Source: Phycisphaerae bacterium (GTDB taxonomy: Bacteria; Planctomycetota; Phycisphaerae; Phycisphaerales; SM1A02). From it: 42,481 bases of DNA. Every line of letters starts with the position of its first letter. Positions within the stretch are counted from its first letter, which is position 1. The position numbers and the translations under genes were made by a program. Shown here one piece after another: positions 32,660-40,982 of the stretch. The notes beneath the pieces are model-generated. The model was not told where the DNA came from and did not search any database. It saw nothing but the letters and a program-made list of their open reading frames with translations. The stretch lies in contig PAHO01000053.1 of NCBI GenBank assembly GCA_002705085.1, positions 11,557 to 54,037 on the forward strand, given 5' to 3'.

Positions 32660-34115
32660 GGCTCCGATCGTCGAAAGCGATACGGTGGGTTCCCAAGATC
32701 TGGTAATCCTCGTGGCCCTTGCCCGCGACAATCAAGACATCATCCGGATCCATTATCGAGACGGCCTGACGGATGGCCCGTCCACGCTCAACCTCGTGAT
32801 CAACCTGAGCCCCAGCGGATTCGGGAATACCAGCCAAAATGTCTCGGATGATCGCCTCGGGGTCTTCGGTTCTCGGATTATCACTGGTCACCATGACGCG
32901 GTCAGCCAGGCTCGCCGCCACCTTCGCCATGCGTGGACGCTTCGAACTGTCGCGGTCACCTCCACATCCAAACAAGACATGCAACTGGGCACCGTCCGGA
33001 ACGGCGGGGCGCATGGCGGTGAGGACTTGGCACAACGCATCATCAGTATGGGCGTAGTCCACAAAGACCTTCACCTCGCGGGCCGGATCTTCGACGGGTT
33101 CCAATCGCCCAGGCGGGGCTCGAAGGACTTCCAAGGCGGGAACAATCTGCTCCGCCGAAAGCCCAAGGGCTCGCGCAGCCGCCACACTGCAAAGTACATT
33201 TTCCACGTTGTGTCGGCCGGGGAGTGGAATCGTGACACGGGTGCCCTTGAAGCCGAGGCCTTCAAGTTCAATCTCGGTGCCCTCAGAATGCTCACGACAC
33301 ACTTCAGCCGTCAAATCACTATTGGGTGCCGATTGGGTGGAGACCCGAATCAAATGCTTGGCCCTTGAAGCCCCCATCATGATCTCGGACGCTTCCGCAT
33401 CAACGTTGACGATGGCCGTCCCGTCTTCATGCAGCAGATCGAACAAGCGAGCTTTGGCTGCAGCATAGGACTCCATGTCTTGGTGGTAATCCAAATGATC
33501 GCCGGTCAAGTTGGTGAACACCGCGATTGAGAATTGCAAAGCATCGACGCGCCGCTGGTCCAAAGCGTGGGAAGAAACTTCCATCAAGCACGCTTCGCAT
33601 CTGGCTTCAACCATGTCCGCCAATAGAGCGCTCAATTCGGTGGCGGGTGGCGTGGTCATCGTTGCCGGCTGAATGGCAGGCAAACGACCGGTTTGAATAC
33701 CTACAGTCCCCACCAATCCTGACCGGACCCCTCCTTGTCGAACCAATTGGTGGATCAACCAAGTGACGGTGGTCTTACCGTTCGTACCCGTGACCCCGAC
33801 CAAATCCAATTCCCGGGTGGGGTGTTCGCACCACGCTTCACACAGATGGGCCAGAGCCAACGAAGCATCCTCAACCTGGATCGTGACCACCCCATTGCGA
33901 GTCTCCACCGGCTCTTCCACCACCAAGACGGAGGCACCAGCGGCCAAGACACTGGGGATGTACTGATGGCCGTCCACGTTCTGGCCTCGGCGGGCCACAA
34001 ACAACCATCCTTCCCCTACTTTCCGTGAATCATCGGTCACCCCTTGGATGACCGGATCACTCCCTTTGGGGAACGGGATCCCCGGAATCTCCGAAAGCAG
34101 CCTCGACAAACGCAT
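32616..34115 (-). CDS. murE: UDP-MurNAc-L-alanyl-D-glutamate--2,6-diaminopimelate ligase
   Basis: A 499-residue Mur ligase that adds the third amino acid of the peptidoglycan stem. The ATP P-loop is GTNGKTT (110-116). TMTTPP (152-157) and SSHALDQ (181-187) are substrate-domain blocks, HNVENVL marks the central domain, and DYAHT lies in the C-terminal domain. The specificity motif is DNPR (412-415), the form linked to meso-diaminopimelate rather than lysine, so the wall is predicted to be of DAP type. It starts 11 bases after rodA. Its end overlaps the start region of murF, indicating coupled expression. Confidence 0.96.
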   Translation of the reverse strand: MRLSRLLSEIPGIPFPKGSDPVIQGVTDDSRKVGEGWLFVARRGQNVDGHQYIPSVLAAGASVLVVEEPVETRNGVVTIQVEDASLALAHLCEAWCEHPTRELDLVGVTGTNGKTTVTWLIHQLVRQGGVRSGLVGTVGIQTGRLPAIQPATMTTPPATELSALLADMVEARCEACLMEVSSHALDQRRVDALQFSIAVFTNLTGDHLDYHQDMESYAAAKARLFDLLHEDGTAIVNVDAEASEIMMGASRAKHLIRVSTQSAPNSDLTAEVCREHSEGTEIELEGLGFKGTRVTIPLPGRHNVENVLCSVAAARALGLSAEQIVPALEVLRAPPGRLEPVEDPAREVKVFVDYAHTDDALCQVLTAMRPAVPDGAQLHVLFGCGGDRDSSKRPRMAKVAASLADRVMVTSDNPRTEDPEAIIRDILAGIPESAGAQVDHEVERGRAIRQAVSIMDPDDVLIVAGKGHEDYQILGTHRIAFDDRSHVAEALQLRSVEGC

Positions 34116-34126
34116 TCATGGTGATG

Positions 34127-35320
34127 CTACGACGGGTTGGTCTCGAATGCGAAGTCCCACCGTTCTTCCTGTTTCCGTCCCGAAGGGGTCATCGCCAAAC
34201 CGACCAACACCCCGATCATTCCCCAAGTGGTGACCAAGCTTGAACCGCCATAACTCACAAGAGGCAAAGTGATTCCAGTGATGGGGAGCAGCCCCAGCGT
34301 CATGGAGGCGTGCACCAAAGCTTGCGAGACCAACATGGTGGTGATCCCCACTGCAACCAGTCGACCGAACGGATGAGCGCACGAGCGTGCGATCAGCAGC
34401 CCCCCCATCCCCAAGGCGACGTACAAGCCCAAAACCACGCCCGCCCCCAGAGCACCGTGCTGGGCCACCAGCACAGCAAACACCATGTCATTGTGGGCTT
34501 CCGGAAGACCAGAGAGGCGAACCGCCCGAGCGGCCCCCTCACGCCCCAACCCAGTGACGCCTCCAGATGCGGTGGCGAGCAAGGCTTTCGCGGCTTGGTA
34601 TCCAATGTCGTCGTCATACCTCGGATCGCCCCGGAGCTGAGCGGTGTAGGCCACGATCCGATCCACTTGGTGTGGCTTCAACACCTGGGACAAGCGGGCT
34701 TCCCCGGCCTCAGGGGCAAGCAACATCCCGCCAACCACCAGCACCGGGACCAGGGTCGCGGGCACAAAACACAACAGAAGATGGCGAATTCTCCCTCCCG
34801 CCGCGATGAGCATGGTCGCAAAAGCAGGAACAAAGAGCAGCGTGGTGCCAAGATCAGGCTCCACCACAATGAGGCCACCAGCGACGGCGGTCAACGCCAT
34901 CGGGCGAAGCAGTCCTGAGAACCGACGATGGGCATCGCCTGTATACAACAGTCGGGCCATCAACAAGCACCACGCCACTCGAGCCAACTCTGAAGGCTGC
35001 AAATCAAACACCACCAAGCTGATCCAGCGTCGCGCTCCGTTCCGAGGACGGACCAAGGACTCGGGGACACCCGGCAGCAAAAGCAACACCAAGAGCCCCG
35101 CAACCAGCAAACCAAGAAGCCCGGCATGTTTGCGCAACCACTGCAAGGGAACGAACGCTGCAATCGTCGCTCCCAACAACCCCAGTGGAAGGAAGAAGGC
35201 TTGCTGCTTCCAATTGGCCAAACTTCGACCAGCATCTCCAACCGTGGCGATGGCTGAAAGCCCCAACAACGAAAGAAGGAAGGCCGGAACCAAGACCAAA
35301 GCCACAGCAAACCACCTCAT
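34127..35320 (-). CDS. rodA: SEDS peptidoglycan polymerase, RodA-like
   Basis: A 397-residue protein with about ten transmembrane segments, of the SEDS family that polymerises lipid II into glycan strands. Family blocks are NGARRWI (94-100), QPSELARV (108-115), VEPDLGTT (153-160) and PEAHNDMVFAVL with the essential acidic residue Asp278; PLVSYGGSS lies near the end. The usual 'EE-x-G' after that aspartate is AQHG here, which is unusual. Its ATG overlaps the stop of the penicillin-binding protein gene (ATGA), the standard mrdA-rodA arrangement, so RodA is preferred over FtsW. An elongation role is inferred from the PBP2-like partner. Confidence 0.9.
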   Translation of the reverse strand: MRWFAVALVLVPAFLLSLLGLSAIATVGDAGRSLANWKQQAFFLPLGLLGATIAAFVPLQWLRKHAGLLGLLVAGLLVLLLLPGVPESLVRPRNGARRWISLVVFDLQPSELARVAWCLLMARLLYTGDAHRRFSGLLRPMALTAVAGGLIVVEPDLGTTLLFVPAFATMLIAAGGRIRHLLLCFVPATLVPVLVVGGMLLAPEAGEARLSQVLKPHQVDRIVAYTAQLRGDPRYDDDIGYQAAKALLATASGGVTGLGREGAARAVRLSGLPEAHNDMVFAVLVAQHGALGAGVVLGLYVALGMGGLLIARSCAHPFGRLVAVGITTMLVSQALVHASMTLGLLPITGITLPLVSYGGSSLVTTWGMIGVLVGLAMTPSGRKQEERWDFAFETNPS

Positions 35321-37521
35321 GACGCAGGCTCCGCAAATGCACCCCGGCGGGCCAACTCACGAAGGAAGGCGGTGGCCAGCGGCCCCGCAGTGCGCCCCCC
35401 CGATCCACCGTACTCGACCACCGACACAAAGGAATGGGTCGGAGCTTGGCCTTCAGGGCCAATCAAACCCGCAAACCAAGCATGGGTCCCGTCGGTTTTC
35501 TGGGCCTCACCGATGAGGATGGGAGGAGCTTCCGCAGTCCCGGTTTTTCCATAAATCGTGCAGCCTGGGACTTCTTCGATGTCACGGCCGGTCCCGTACC
35601 GTTCGGACAATACCCGGCGTAGTCCGACCAAGACCGGATCGATGACTGCATCGGACAGAGACTCCCCAATCGAACGCTCAGTTCCACTGGCCACCAACTC
35701 TGGATGAGGCAACGCACCCCTTGCCCCCAATCGCGCGTAGGCGATCGCGGCCTGCAGCGGTGAACACACCAAACCGGATTGACCGATGGCACTGGACATG
35801 GCTTCGGAAAGCCGTTGCCCCCGGGGTACGGAGGAAGGGTCAGGGACCCGGCCGGATGTTTCACCCAAGAACACCGGTCCGCGATCAAGTTCACGTTGGT
35901 ACAAGAGACCGACTTCAGGACGCTCACCAAATCCGAATCGTCGGAGCCATCTGGCTTCGGTCTCAAGACCGAGCCTTCGACCCACTTCGTAAAAGTAAAT
36001 GTTGCAACTGTGCGCTAACGCATCAGCGGCATCCAGTGGACCATGCTCTCGCGCGTTGCGGTGGACAATCCAGCAACGGAATCGATCACGCTTGTCCGGA
36101 AAGAAATACCCCTGACAATTGATCTGCTCATTGGCTTGAACCTTGCCTTCAGACAAACCCGCCACCAACAAAAACGGCTTCACAATCGACCCGGGAGCAA
36201 GAATGGCTTCGGTGGCACGGACCACACCGCCACGACGCCACAGCGGACCTTCAGGCTCGGTGGCGATCGGACGGCCCGCGGCCACCTGGATGTTGCCCGT
36301 GGCCAATTCCACCAACACCAAAGACCCGGCCAATGGCGTCCCTGGGGGCAAAGTCCCTTTCTGATTGGCTTGGGCTTGGCACAGACCAAGCTTGGGATCA
36401 AGCAGCGCTTCGGCGACTGCCTGCCACTCGATGTCGAGATGAAGTCGAATGTCTTTTCCTGGCTGAGGATCGACGGTCTCCACTTCCCGGCTTCCAACAG
36501 CGGAGCGCTTCACAAACCCCATGGCCCCCCGCAAGGCGGACTCTTGCGCCGCCTCGATACCACGCACACCAACCTCATCCCCCCCGCGGTACCCCGCGCG
36601 AGCATGCTCATCTTGAAGACCAAATGGACGCTGCTCGATGTGTTCAGCCCCCACGGCCCCAAGCGAACCAAGAAGATCCGAAGCACATTCTTGGACGGTG
36701 TATTGCCCGCCAAAGCGCTGGAGGGAGAGGGGGAAGCTGGTGTCCGCCAATTCCACTTCCATCGATGACAGTGGATACTGCCGCTCGTCACGCGAACGAA
36801 CTTCCACCAAATCACCAATGTTCACTTCTCGAAACGCGTTCCGGGCATTTTCAGCCCAATGCTCAAACTCAAGTCCCACCCGTTGATCCGTCTGCAGCAG
36901 CGGATAGGACAATGTGCGCTCACGGACCTGCCCCGGGGACCATCCGACCGGTGGCGGTCCAAACCGTTCCTCGTATTTGGCACGCTGCCGGCGGACGAAA
37001 GAAGCCTGCGAACGTTCCACTTGGCTCACGATCTCATTGGCCCGCTCATACAACTCTTCGACCGGCCGACCCTCGGCGTCCGCCAACTTCTGGTACAGGT
37101 CATGGCGCCACTCTTCCACCTTCGGCATCACGTCCGCCACCCGTTGGTCACGCAGCGCTTGGGGCAAAGCACGCCACAATGATCGACCCGACGCTCGACG
37201 GGCCAGCCGTTCTGCAACCGTTCGCGTCCAACCGTCACTCAACATGGCATAAGGCACTCTGACCTCCCACACCGTGCGCGATTGGGCCAGAACGCGGCCG
37301 CGGGCATCCAAGATCCGACCACGACGGGTTGGCAAGAGTTCAATCCGCTGATCGGATTGATCGAGGGCGGCTCGAGCAATCTCGGTGCGTTCAGCCGCAA
37401 CCACAAACATCCGGAGCAGCAAGACCAAGACGCCCAATCCACCACCCAAGCCGATGACGAACAACCGCCGAAGAAAAGGGCGGGGGTCAGTGGTGGTTTG
37501 GGGAGGAGAAACGTTGGACAC
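35317..37521 (-). CDS. mrdA: Penicillin-binding protein 2, class B transpeptidase
   Basis: A 734-residue membrane-anchored transpeptidase that crosslinks peptidoglycan made by RodA. One N-terminal membrane segment (about 20-42) is followed by the pedestal region starting LLPTRRGRILDARGRVLA (62-79), then a long helical insert (about 95-235) before the rest of the dimerisation domain. The active-site motifs are SIVK (445-448), SCN (505-507) and KTGTA (659-663). The segment INCQGYFFPDKRDRFRCW through HGPLDAADALAHSCN resembles the Cys/His-containing region of PBP2 rather than FtsI. With 734 residues it is about 100 longer than E. coli PBP2, largely through the insert. It starts 15 bases after aat. 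Confidence 0.92.
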   Translation of the reverse strand: MSNVSPPQTTTDPRPFLRRLFVIGLGGGLGVLVLLLRMFVVAAERTEIARAALDQSDQRIELLPTRRGRILDARGRVLAQSRTVWEVRVPYAMLSDGWTRTVAERLARRASGRSLWRALPQALRDQRVADVMPKVEEWRHDLYQKLADAEGRPVEELYERANEIVSQVERSQASFVRRQRAKYEERFGPPPVGWSPGQVRERTLSYPLLQTDQRVGLEFEHWAENARNAFREVNIGDLVEVRSRDERQYPLSSMEVELADTSFPLSLQRFGGQYTVQECASDLLGSLGAVGAEHIEQRPFGLQDEHARAGYRGGDEVGVRGIEAAQESALRGAMGFVKRSAVGSREVETVDPQPGKDIRLHLDIEWQAVAEALLDPKLGLCQAQANQKGTLPPGTPLAGSLVLVELATGNIQVAAGRPIATEPEGPLWRRGGVVRATEAILAPGSIVKPFLLVAGLSEGKVQANEQINCQGYFFPDKRDRFRCWIVHRNAREHGPLDAADALAHSCNIYFYEVGRRLGLETEARWLRRFGFGERPEVGLLYQRELDRGPVFLGETSGRVPDPSSVPRGQRLSEAMSSAIGQSGLVCSPLQAAIAYARLGARGALPHPELVASGTERSIGESLSDAVIDPVLVGLRRVLSERYGTGRDIEEVPGCTIYGKTGTAEAPPILIGEAQKTDGTHAWFAGLIGPEGQAPTHSFVSVVEYGGSGGRTAGPLATAFLRELARRGAFAEPAS

Positions 37522-37536
37522 GTATTGGGAGCGTAC

Positions 37537-38166
37537 TCAGCCGAACGGTCCCCGGCGAATGGGGTCCATCGCGTCGGCCATTCGATCGGACTGGCGGCAT
37601 GCGGCACCGAAGGCTTCTTCAAAGCGATTCCGGTCCCATTCCACCACACCGAGGCGTTCGGTGTGGTCATTCTTGATCTGGGCATCAAGAAGCGTGTACC
37701 CAGCTTCCCGGAGCCCATGGCACAGGTGGATCAGGGCGACCTTGGAGGCGTCTCGCCCTTCAGGAGCTCGGTGGAACATGGATTCGCCCAGGAATGCCGC
37801 CCCAAACGACAAGCCGTACAACCCACCCACCAATGCACCATCACGCCACGCCTCCACCGAATGGGCCATCCCAGCATCATGGGCTTCGACCAGGAACCCT
37901 CGAAGGCGGTCGTCCAGCCAGACGCTGTCACCGGATTCTCCCGCGCGTGGGGCCGAACACGACGTGATCGTTTCCACAAACGCCGTGTTGACCCGAATCT
38001 CAAACCGACGACTCCGAACCACCCGCCGCAGGCTGTCCGAAAGCCGAACCGTCTCCAGAGGGAGGACCGCTCGCTGAGCGGGGCGGTACCACAGAACGTG
38101 ACCATTCGGCTCGGCCATGGGAAACAAGCCTGCCCGATAGGCCTCCAAAAAGGACGTGAGCGTCAT
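37537..38166 (-). CDS. aat: Leucyl/phenylalanyl-tRNA--protein transferase
   Basis: A 209-residue enzyme that adds Leu or Phe from charged tRNA to proteins with N-terminal Arg or Lys, marking them for ClpAP through ClpS (N-degron pathway). It has the family blocks FLEAYRAGLFPMAEPNG, the W-x-x-P-x-x-R-A-V-L-P element (WYRPAQRAVLP), HSVEAW and GGLYGLSFGAAFLGESMF. The ATG at 38166 shares its A with the stop of the aldo/keto reductase gene (TGATG), a classic reinitiation junction; a GTG one codon earlier is equally possible. Its place inside a cell-wall operon is unexpected and probably reflects operon growth, not function. Confidence 0.93.
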   Translation of the reverse strand: MTLTSFLEAYRAGLFPMAEPNGHVLWYRPAQRAVLPLETVRLSDSLRRVVRSRRFEIRVNTAFVETITSCSAPRAGESGDSVWLDDRLRGFLVEAHDAGMAHSVEAWRDGALVGGLYGLSFGAAFLGESMFHRAPEGRDASKVALIHLCHGLREAGYTLLDAQIKNDHTERLGVVEWDRNRFEEAFGAACRQSDRMADAMDPIRRGPFG

Positions 38167-39119
38167 CACGAAGCGAAGATGGATTCCACCGTGCTGAGAA
38201 GTTCTGGATCAAGATCCAAGTCGGCCGCCGCAGCGTTCTGCTCCAATTGAGACAACTTGGTCGCGCCCACAATCGTGCTGGTCACCGGGGCGACGCTGTG
38301 GCACCACGCCAACGCCACTTGGGCCGGCTGGAGTCCATGATCTCGGCACAGGGCGGTGAACGAACGAACCTTGTCCATGGTGCCGTCAGTCATCAAAGGA
38401 CGGAGCCATTTGCCAAACTCTTCATCCGCACCACGCGAATCTTCGGGCATGCCATCGTCGTATTTGCCGGTGAGCAGACCCTGACAAAGCGGTGAAAAAT
38501 TCACGACCCCCATGCCGTTCTTCTCGCAGACGGGGAAGCACTCGTCTTCCCAGTGCCGCTGCAGGAGGTTGAACACTGGCTGATTCGAGACCGGTCGGTG
38601 CCAGCCGTTGGCGCGGCAAATCCCGTGCGCGTCTTCGATCTGAGCCGCCGTCCATTCCGAAACCCCCCAGTACAGGACTTTGCCTTGGGTGATGAGGTCG
38701 TGCATGGCCCAGCAGGTCTCATCGAGCGGGGTGAGCTCGTCGTAGCGGTGGCACTGGTACAGGTCGATGTGATCGGTCTGCAAACGCTTCAGGCTCTTGT
38801 GGCACTCGTTGAAGATTTGCTTTCGGGACAGCCCACGGTCGTTGGCCGTCGGAAATGGATGGTCTGACAGTGGCCAAAACAACTTGGTGGCCAACACGTA
38901 GGTCTCTCGCGGGAAGGGGGACAAAGCCTCACCAACCGCCAACTCCGCGTCACCGTTGTGGTACTGGTTGGCGGTGTCGTAGAAATTGATGCCCAACTCC
39001 CACGCCTTGCGGTGGAGGTCGTTGCACTGATCTTGCTCCTTGGTGGTGAAGATCAGCCAAGAGCCAAGACCGACGCGGGAAAGCACCAGTCCGGTATCGC
39101 CAAGATGGTCATATCTCAT
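38166..39119 (-). CDS. Aldo/keto reductase, Kv-beta/YghZ-like
   Basis: A 317-residue NADPH-dependent oxidoreductase with a TIM barrel. The catalytic tetrad is Asp48, Tyr53, Lys79 and His124, at the family's canonical positions (NFYDTANQY, LATKLF, YQCHRYD). The C-terminal cofactor block TSTIVGATKLSQLEQN is present. Its general layout (RYDHLGDTGLVLSRVGLGSW at the start) resembles the bacterial relatives of potassium-channel beta subunits, which reduce various aldehydes, including methylglyoxal in E. coli YghZ. The exact substrate is unknown. It lies six bases after the OPT transporter gene and overlaps aat. Its base composition matches the downstream genes, not the transporter. Confidence 0.92.
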   Translation of the reverse strand: MRYDHLGDTGLVLSRVGLGSWLIFTTKEQDQCNDLHRKAWELGINFYDTANQYHNGDAELAVGEALSPFPRETYVLATKLFWPLSDHPFPTANDRGLSRKQIFNECHKSLKRLQTDHIDLYQCHRYDELTPLDETCWAMHDLITQGKVLYWGVSEWTAAQIEDAHGICRANGWHRPVSNQPVFNLLQRHWEDECFPVCEKNGMGVVNFSPLCQGLLTGKYDDGMPEDSRGADEEFGKWLRPLMTDGTMDKVRSFTALCRDHGLQPAQVALAWCHSVAPVTSTIVGATKLSQLEQNAAAADLDLDPELLSTVESIFAS

Positions 39120-39125
39120 CGAAAA

Positions 39126-40916
39126 TCAACCTGTTAATTTAGGAACTTCAAGCATCTGAAGTACAGCGTTAGGGATACTCATTAAGGCCTCACCAGCCAC
39201 CAATCCAGAAGCAACAGCAAACACGAGAGCTGAATATTGATCTGGACTCTTTTTCCTCCAGCGAGCGAACATCAAGCAACCTAGGAAAATCGTGATGCTG
39301 TAATAAGCCGGAACAATGAAGGCAATACCCGCGGCCAATCCACTTGGGACGAGCTCTTTCTTAGAACTGGGAACCCAACGCCGGAGCAAAGGCAACGCGA
39401 CGCCCAAAGTTCCGGCAAAGACTACTGCCACGAGAGAACCCTCCGGAAGCGCATCTAGTCCCTGAGCCAACAATTCACTCATCGCTTTCCAAGCCATTGC
39501 GGCTGGTGCGGGCGCATTCTCCTCATCCACACCAATTTCATAGGAACTTCTAAAAAACGTGTACACCGCAGTAGCGATTGGAATACCAGCCAAAATGCCC
39601 AGGCACTGTGCGATGAACTGCTTACGCGGAGATGCTCCGATCATTCGGCCCGTCTTCAAATCTTGCATCATGTCGGCTGCTTGCGAGGCACCGGCTGAAG
39701 TTATACCTGCGGCCATTAAATTGGTAGTGGGATCACCTGGTGCAATTGCACCAAAACTCAACTGAGTAACTTTACCCATTCCACCAGTAGGGTTGATATC
39801 AGTTTCACCTGTTGATCTCACCGCAATCATGGACAAGACCCAAGACATAGCCACTGCGACGAGGGTCATCCAGACGGGAATATCAAAGAATCTATTTGAT
39901 ACGAATGCAGCCAAAGCAGCACCAGCAATCAACCCACCAATCCACCAAAGAGCAGGAATCTGTTGACTGCGATCCTCCATGCCCGTTTGGCTTGCAGATT
40001 CGGCACCACCGGTGAAAGTTCGCAAAATCGACTTCCACGACAAAGCGAGGTTGCAGAAAGCGTCCATAACCATCAGAGCAACGCCTGGCCACAACAACCA
40101 CCCTCGAACCCCATTTTCAAATTCCGTGACTTCACCAGGCGCATAGCCAACTCTTTGGACCCAAGGCCCCAAGATGAACCAAGCAATGAACGCACTGAGC
40201 ATCATTGACCCCCCGACACGCATCCCAACCAATCCACCCACGCCAAAGAACACAGGTGAAAGGTGAAGTTTGAATCCCCACAAGGAAAGTAAGGCAATGG
40301 TCTGGAATTCTGGGAAGAGCCCTATCGTGAAGGGATACTTCAGTTGCGGGACAAAATAACCGGCCAGTGCAAAACCAGCAGAAAGAAGGCCAAATTGAAC
40401 CAATACCTTGGCTTGACGCACGGCCTCCTCTCCATCTGAGTGCATTGATTGAATTGTGCTAGCGGTTGCGGTTCCTGTTGGGAATCTCAATTTTTCAAGT
40501 ACAACCATCTGATTCCTGAGTGGCACCGCGTAAAAAACACCAAGAAAACCAACCGCACAAGACCACAGCATGAGCTCTGTGTACTCCAGCGTCACCCCCA
40601 TCATTCCCAATGCCGGAATTGCCGCGACGAAGCCGGAAGTAGACGCCATTGAGCCACAAGCGCTACCCGCAGTTTGGGCAATATTCGTTTCTAAAACGCT
40701 CAGACGTCGGAACGGCGACAAAAACCAAAACGAATATCCCAAAATCGCGGCGATCAGGGAGCCGCCTAAAGTCCAGCCAATTTTGAGGCCCACAAAGATA
40801 TTCATTGCTGCAACGACAGATCCAAGAAGACATCCTGTAATGACAGCCCTGACCGTTAATTGTGCCTCATTGGGATCCGGTTCATAAATACGATCGGTAT
40901 TGCTGGGCTTATCCAT
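39126..40916 (-). CDS. OPT family oligopeptide transporter
   Basis: A 596-residue integral membrane protein with about 14-16 transmembrane segments, of the oligopeptide transporter family that takes up small peptides or metal chelates driven by protons. Family features are the N-terminal LTVRAVITGCLLGSVVAAMN block, GLKIGWTLGGS, and later the FPTGTATA and ASQAADMMQDLKTG blocks of prokaryotic OPT proteins. The start is the ATG at 40916, with AGGAG five bases upstream, rather than one 12 codons earlier. Hand counts of three 60-base lines gave 47%, 47% and 50% GC, against 62-63% for lines in the genes on both sides. This suggests recent transfer. The transported substrate is unknown. Confidence 0.92.
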   Translation of the reverse strand: MDKPSNTDRIYEPDPNEAQLTVRAVITGCLLGSVVAAMNIFVGLKIGWTLGGSLIAAILGYSFWFLSPFRRLSVLETNIAQTAGSACGSMASTSGFVAAIPALGMMGVTLEYTELMLWSCAVGFLGVFYAVPLRNQMVVLEKLRFPTGTATASTIQSMHSDGEEAVRQAKVLVQFGLLSAGFALAGYFVPQLKYPFTIGLFPEFQTIALLSLWGFKLHLSPVFFGVGGLVGMRVGGSMMLSAFIAWFILGPWVQRVGYAPGEVTEFENGVRGWLLWPGVALMVMDAFCNLALSWKSILRTFTGGAESASQTGMEDRSQQIPALWWIGGLIAGAALAAFVSNRFFDIPVWMTLVAVAMSWVLSMIAVRSTGETDINPTGGMGKVTQLSFGAIAPGDPTTNLMAAGITSAGASQAADMMQDLKTGRMIGASPRKQFIAQCLGILAGIPIATAVYTFFRSSYEIGVDEENAPAPAAMAWKAMSELLAQGLDALPEGSLVAVVFAGTLGVALPLLRRWVPSSKKELVPSGLAAGIAFIVPAYYSITIFLGCLMFARWRKKSPDQYSALVFAVASGLVAGEALMSIPNAVLQMLEVPKLTG

Positions 40917-40921
40917 GGTTG

Positions 40922-40926
40922 CTCCT
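40922..40926 (-). promoter_or_regulatory. Ribosome binding site of the OPT transporter gene
   Basis: AGGAG on the minus strand, five bases before the ATG ending at 40916. It marks the first gene of the eight-gene minus-strand run, so the run's main promoter should lie in the 66-base divergent gap or in the start of the symporter gene. Confidence 0.6.
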
Positions 40927-40982
40927 GAATTCAGAAGCGTACCACCACCCACACTCGAGCCGAAACCCCTACCCTTTCACCC

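Noticed and set aside
36333-37262. A 309-codon plus-strand open frame inside the PBP2 gene
   Set aside because: The minus-strand transpeptidase is complete with its three active-site motifs. The antisense product is Pro/Arg/His-rich and looks random.
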